A stretch of DNA of 64,000 nucleotides from assembly GCA_002005505.1 (NCBI GenBank), contig MVGU01001250.1, forward strand, positions 78,501 through 142,500. The letters run 5' to 3'. The notes beneath the pieces were generated by a model, which had not been told where the DNA came from, made no database searches, and saw only the letters and a program-made list of their open reading frames with translations. The stretch comes from Botryococcus braunii (lineage: Eukaryota > Chlorophyta > Trebouxiophyceae). The position numbers were made by a program, and so were the translations under genes. This document shows, in pieces, positions 62,101 through 64,000 of the stretch (the first letter of the stretch is position 1; each line of letters opens with the position of its first letter).

Positions 62101-64000
62101 GTTCTGTCAAAGGTTCCCCATCTGCACCAGCTGGCGCCTGGGCCCCCACTCAAATGAGTGACGCTCGAGTTGCAACTGATATGAGTGACGCTCAAGTTGC
62201 AACTGATATGAGGGACGCTTGAGTTGCAACTGATATGAGGGACGCTTGAGTTGCAACTGATATGAGTGACGCTCGAGTTGCAACTGATATGAGTGACGCT
62301 TGGGTTACAACTGATGTGAGTGACGCTCGAGTTACAACTGATGTGAGTGGCGCTTGAGTTGCAAAAGGTATGAGTGACGCTCGAGTTGCAACTGATATGA
62401 GTGACGCTCGAGTTGCAACTGATATGAGTTACGCTCGAGTTGCAACTGATATGAGTGGCGCTTGAGTTGCAACTGATATGAGTGACGCTCGAGTTGCAAC
62501 TGATATGAGTGACGCTCGAGTTACAACTCAATTGATGGAGGACCGCGTGAACTCAAGCGCCAGTCAGAGCCAGAAGGAATACATCATTTTAATTAAGAAG
62601 AGTTTTTATACTAGTATAGTGGAGTTTTTAGACTAGTATAGTTGGTTTTTTTCATCTTTGTTTTTTGTTCGTTTATTTATTTCCTTTTGGGGGGTTGGAG
62701 TCAACCCAGCCCATTTACGTACTTGGAAGCAACTTAAGTGCAGGGTGTGCATGTACTCCTTGGACTGTACAGCAAGTACTGGCCAATTTTCTTCGTTCAA
62801 ATCCAAGAAACGTGTACAATTCAATCGGCACCATAGTACTTCGTCCAAACATACCTTCGTGAAGCTGGGCCGGATGGAATAGAGGCTGGCTAGCCAAGCC
62901 AGTGAGACTTCAAGCCCATCGGCTAAAACGGGTGAGGTGCCATACCATACGCCCCAAACGCGTTATGTTTGCACTGAATGTGCTCAGTAAAGATGTAGGA
63001 AGGGTACCAGTGGCAGTACCACGGCCAATTGGCCTCGTCGGTATTGAAGACGTTGTACACACGTTCAAGTAGAGAGGGAGTGTGTGTGTACAAGTGTACA
63101 GCTTTAAGGCCAGCGCTTTGAGCCCTGAGGGGCTGCTGTACAGTAGACTTGCAAACCTACTGTACCAATTGGGAAGCCATCCCCTGCGTATCCGTGGCCT
63201 TATTTCCAATTTGAAGCACTGCTGAGGGGGTTTTTTCTTTCCGTTTTTTCTCCTTTTAGGATAAGCAAAGGCTTCTGAAGCCAGTTGTCTGCAAGCGGTG
63301 GCGAGTATTTTTTGATGTGTACATCCGGACATGTCACGTGACTGCTGGATGCGTAAATATAAGTGGATGATCCACGGCCAAGCCAGGTAAGGGATGTAGA
63401 AGCCTTGCAAGGGATCATTACTTCCTGGCAGGTTGCTGGACTCGTGTGGAGTTCTCGATGTGATGTACTGCACGAGCATGTGCATAATGCAGTACAACCG
63501 ACTCGGGTTTGAAGTTCTCCGGGTGAGAATGCATCACCTCCCCAATGGATTTAGACGTACGCCCCTGGATGCTTGATTAAGGGCAAACTCACCGAGCCCC
63601 TTGTGGTTCACGCTTGCTGGACTCTCAGTGGGATGCTCGCTTCCCATGCAGAGTGCTCCATTTCATGGTCATTTCATTACTCGAAAGATCTTCTAGAGCT
63701 AATAGCTAGTAGCTATTTTACATCAAGTCTCGCCACCTGTAACGTCTCAGACCTCGTTCTGTCCTCCCCTCGGCAAACGTCTGCCATGGGTGTCCAGCAC
63801 GGCAATATCATTAATGACAGTGGCAATGATGCAGTGGTACATCTGACGACACGTACAGGTTGATTCCCGTCGACGGAGTTCGTCATATCAAGCCACGCTT
63901 AAGACTTCTGGTTTAAAACTGTCAACAATGCATTGTGCCTTAATGCATCCATATGGGGTGCTTTGTTATCACTAATAGGGACCGGTATCCGCGCGACTGT
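59166..64000. other. Right-end stretch, no gene recognised
   Basis: Holds a two-copy repeat around CAGATTTCTGTCCACTTG (59650-59730), hairpins near 61840-61930 and the 27-bp minisatellite. Open frames are short and show no recognisable domain. Confidence 0.5.
62154..62529. repeat. 27-bp minisatellite, about 14 copies
   Basis: Unit ATGAGTGACGCTCGAGTTGC followed by AACTGAT, repeated with few substitutions. The minus strand is open across the array and would read a nine-residue repeat (SCNSSVTHI), but it has no recognisable start, splice context or domain. Confidence 0.85.

Overview
This is a nuclear eukaryotic window, not a prokaryotic one. Genes are split by GT-AG introns, simple-sequence repeats are abundant, and there are no operons or ribosome binding sites. 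Long Pro-rich (SPPP/PPPP) stretches of the hydroxyproline-rich glycoprotein type, plus a Tubby-domain gene whose possible N-terminal exon carries an F-box, suggest a green alga or a relative of one. I cannot name the species.

The left three quarters (1-49255) is a head-to-tail array of four paralogous genes, all on the minus strand. From left to right I call them P1 (632-9015, runs off the left edge), P2 (13410-20980), P3 (26442-32231) and P4 (40068-49255). I rebuilt them exon by exon. Every junction used is GT-AG and all phases close: P2 codes for 841 aa and P3 for 770 aa. P4 would code for 1077 aa and P1 for more than 742 codons, if one apparent single-base C deletion in each is discounted. 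P1, P2 and P4 begin with a 9-nt coding exon (Met-Ser-Lys). The rest of the signal peptide follows, then a Cys-rich module, a short Pro linker, a receptor-L-domain-like module, a long Pro-rich hinge, a second L-like module and a short C-terminal Cys cap. P1 carries an extra tandem copy of the first L-like module. P3 lacks the Cys module and has its own signal exon. The proteins are predicted to be secreted extracellular-matrix or cell-surface glycoproteins.

The right quarter holds a plus-strand gene with an F-box-like first exon (50035-50346) and, 3 kb further on, Tubby-domain exons (53438-57756). Whether these form one gene is inference. Its 3' end lies in a 69-bp duplication followed by kilobases of degenerate tandem repeats.

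The intergenic stretches (9.0-13.4, 21.0-26.4, 32.2-40.1, 57.8-64.0 kb) have no recognisable gene. They hold palindromes, a 110-bp TA-flanked hairpin resembling a Stowaway/Tc1-type MITE, minisatellites and microsatellites. Long microsatellites also fill most introns of the array, often at the same place in paralogous introns.
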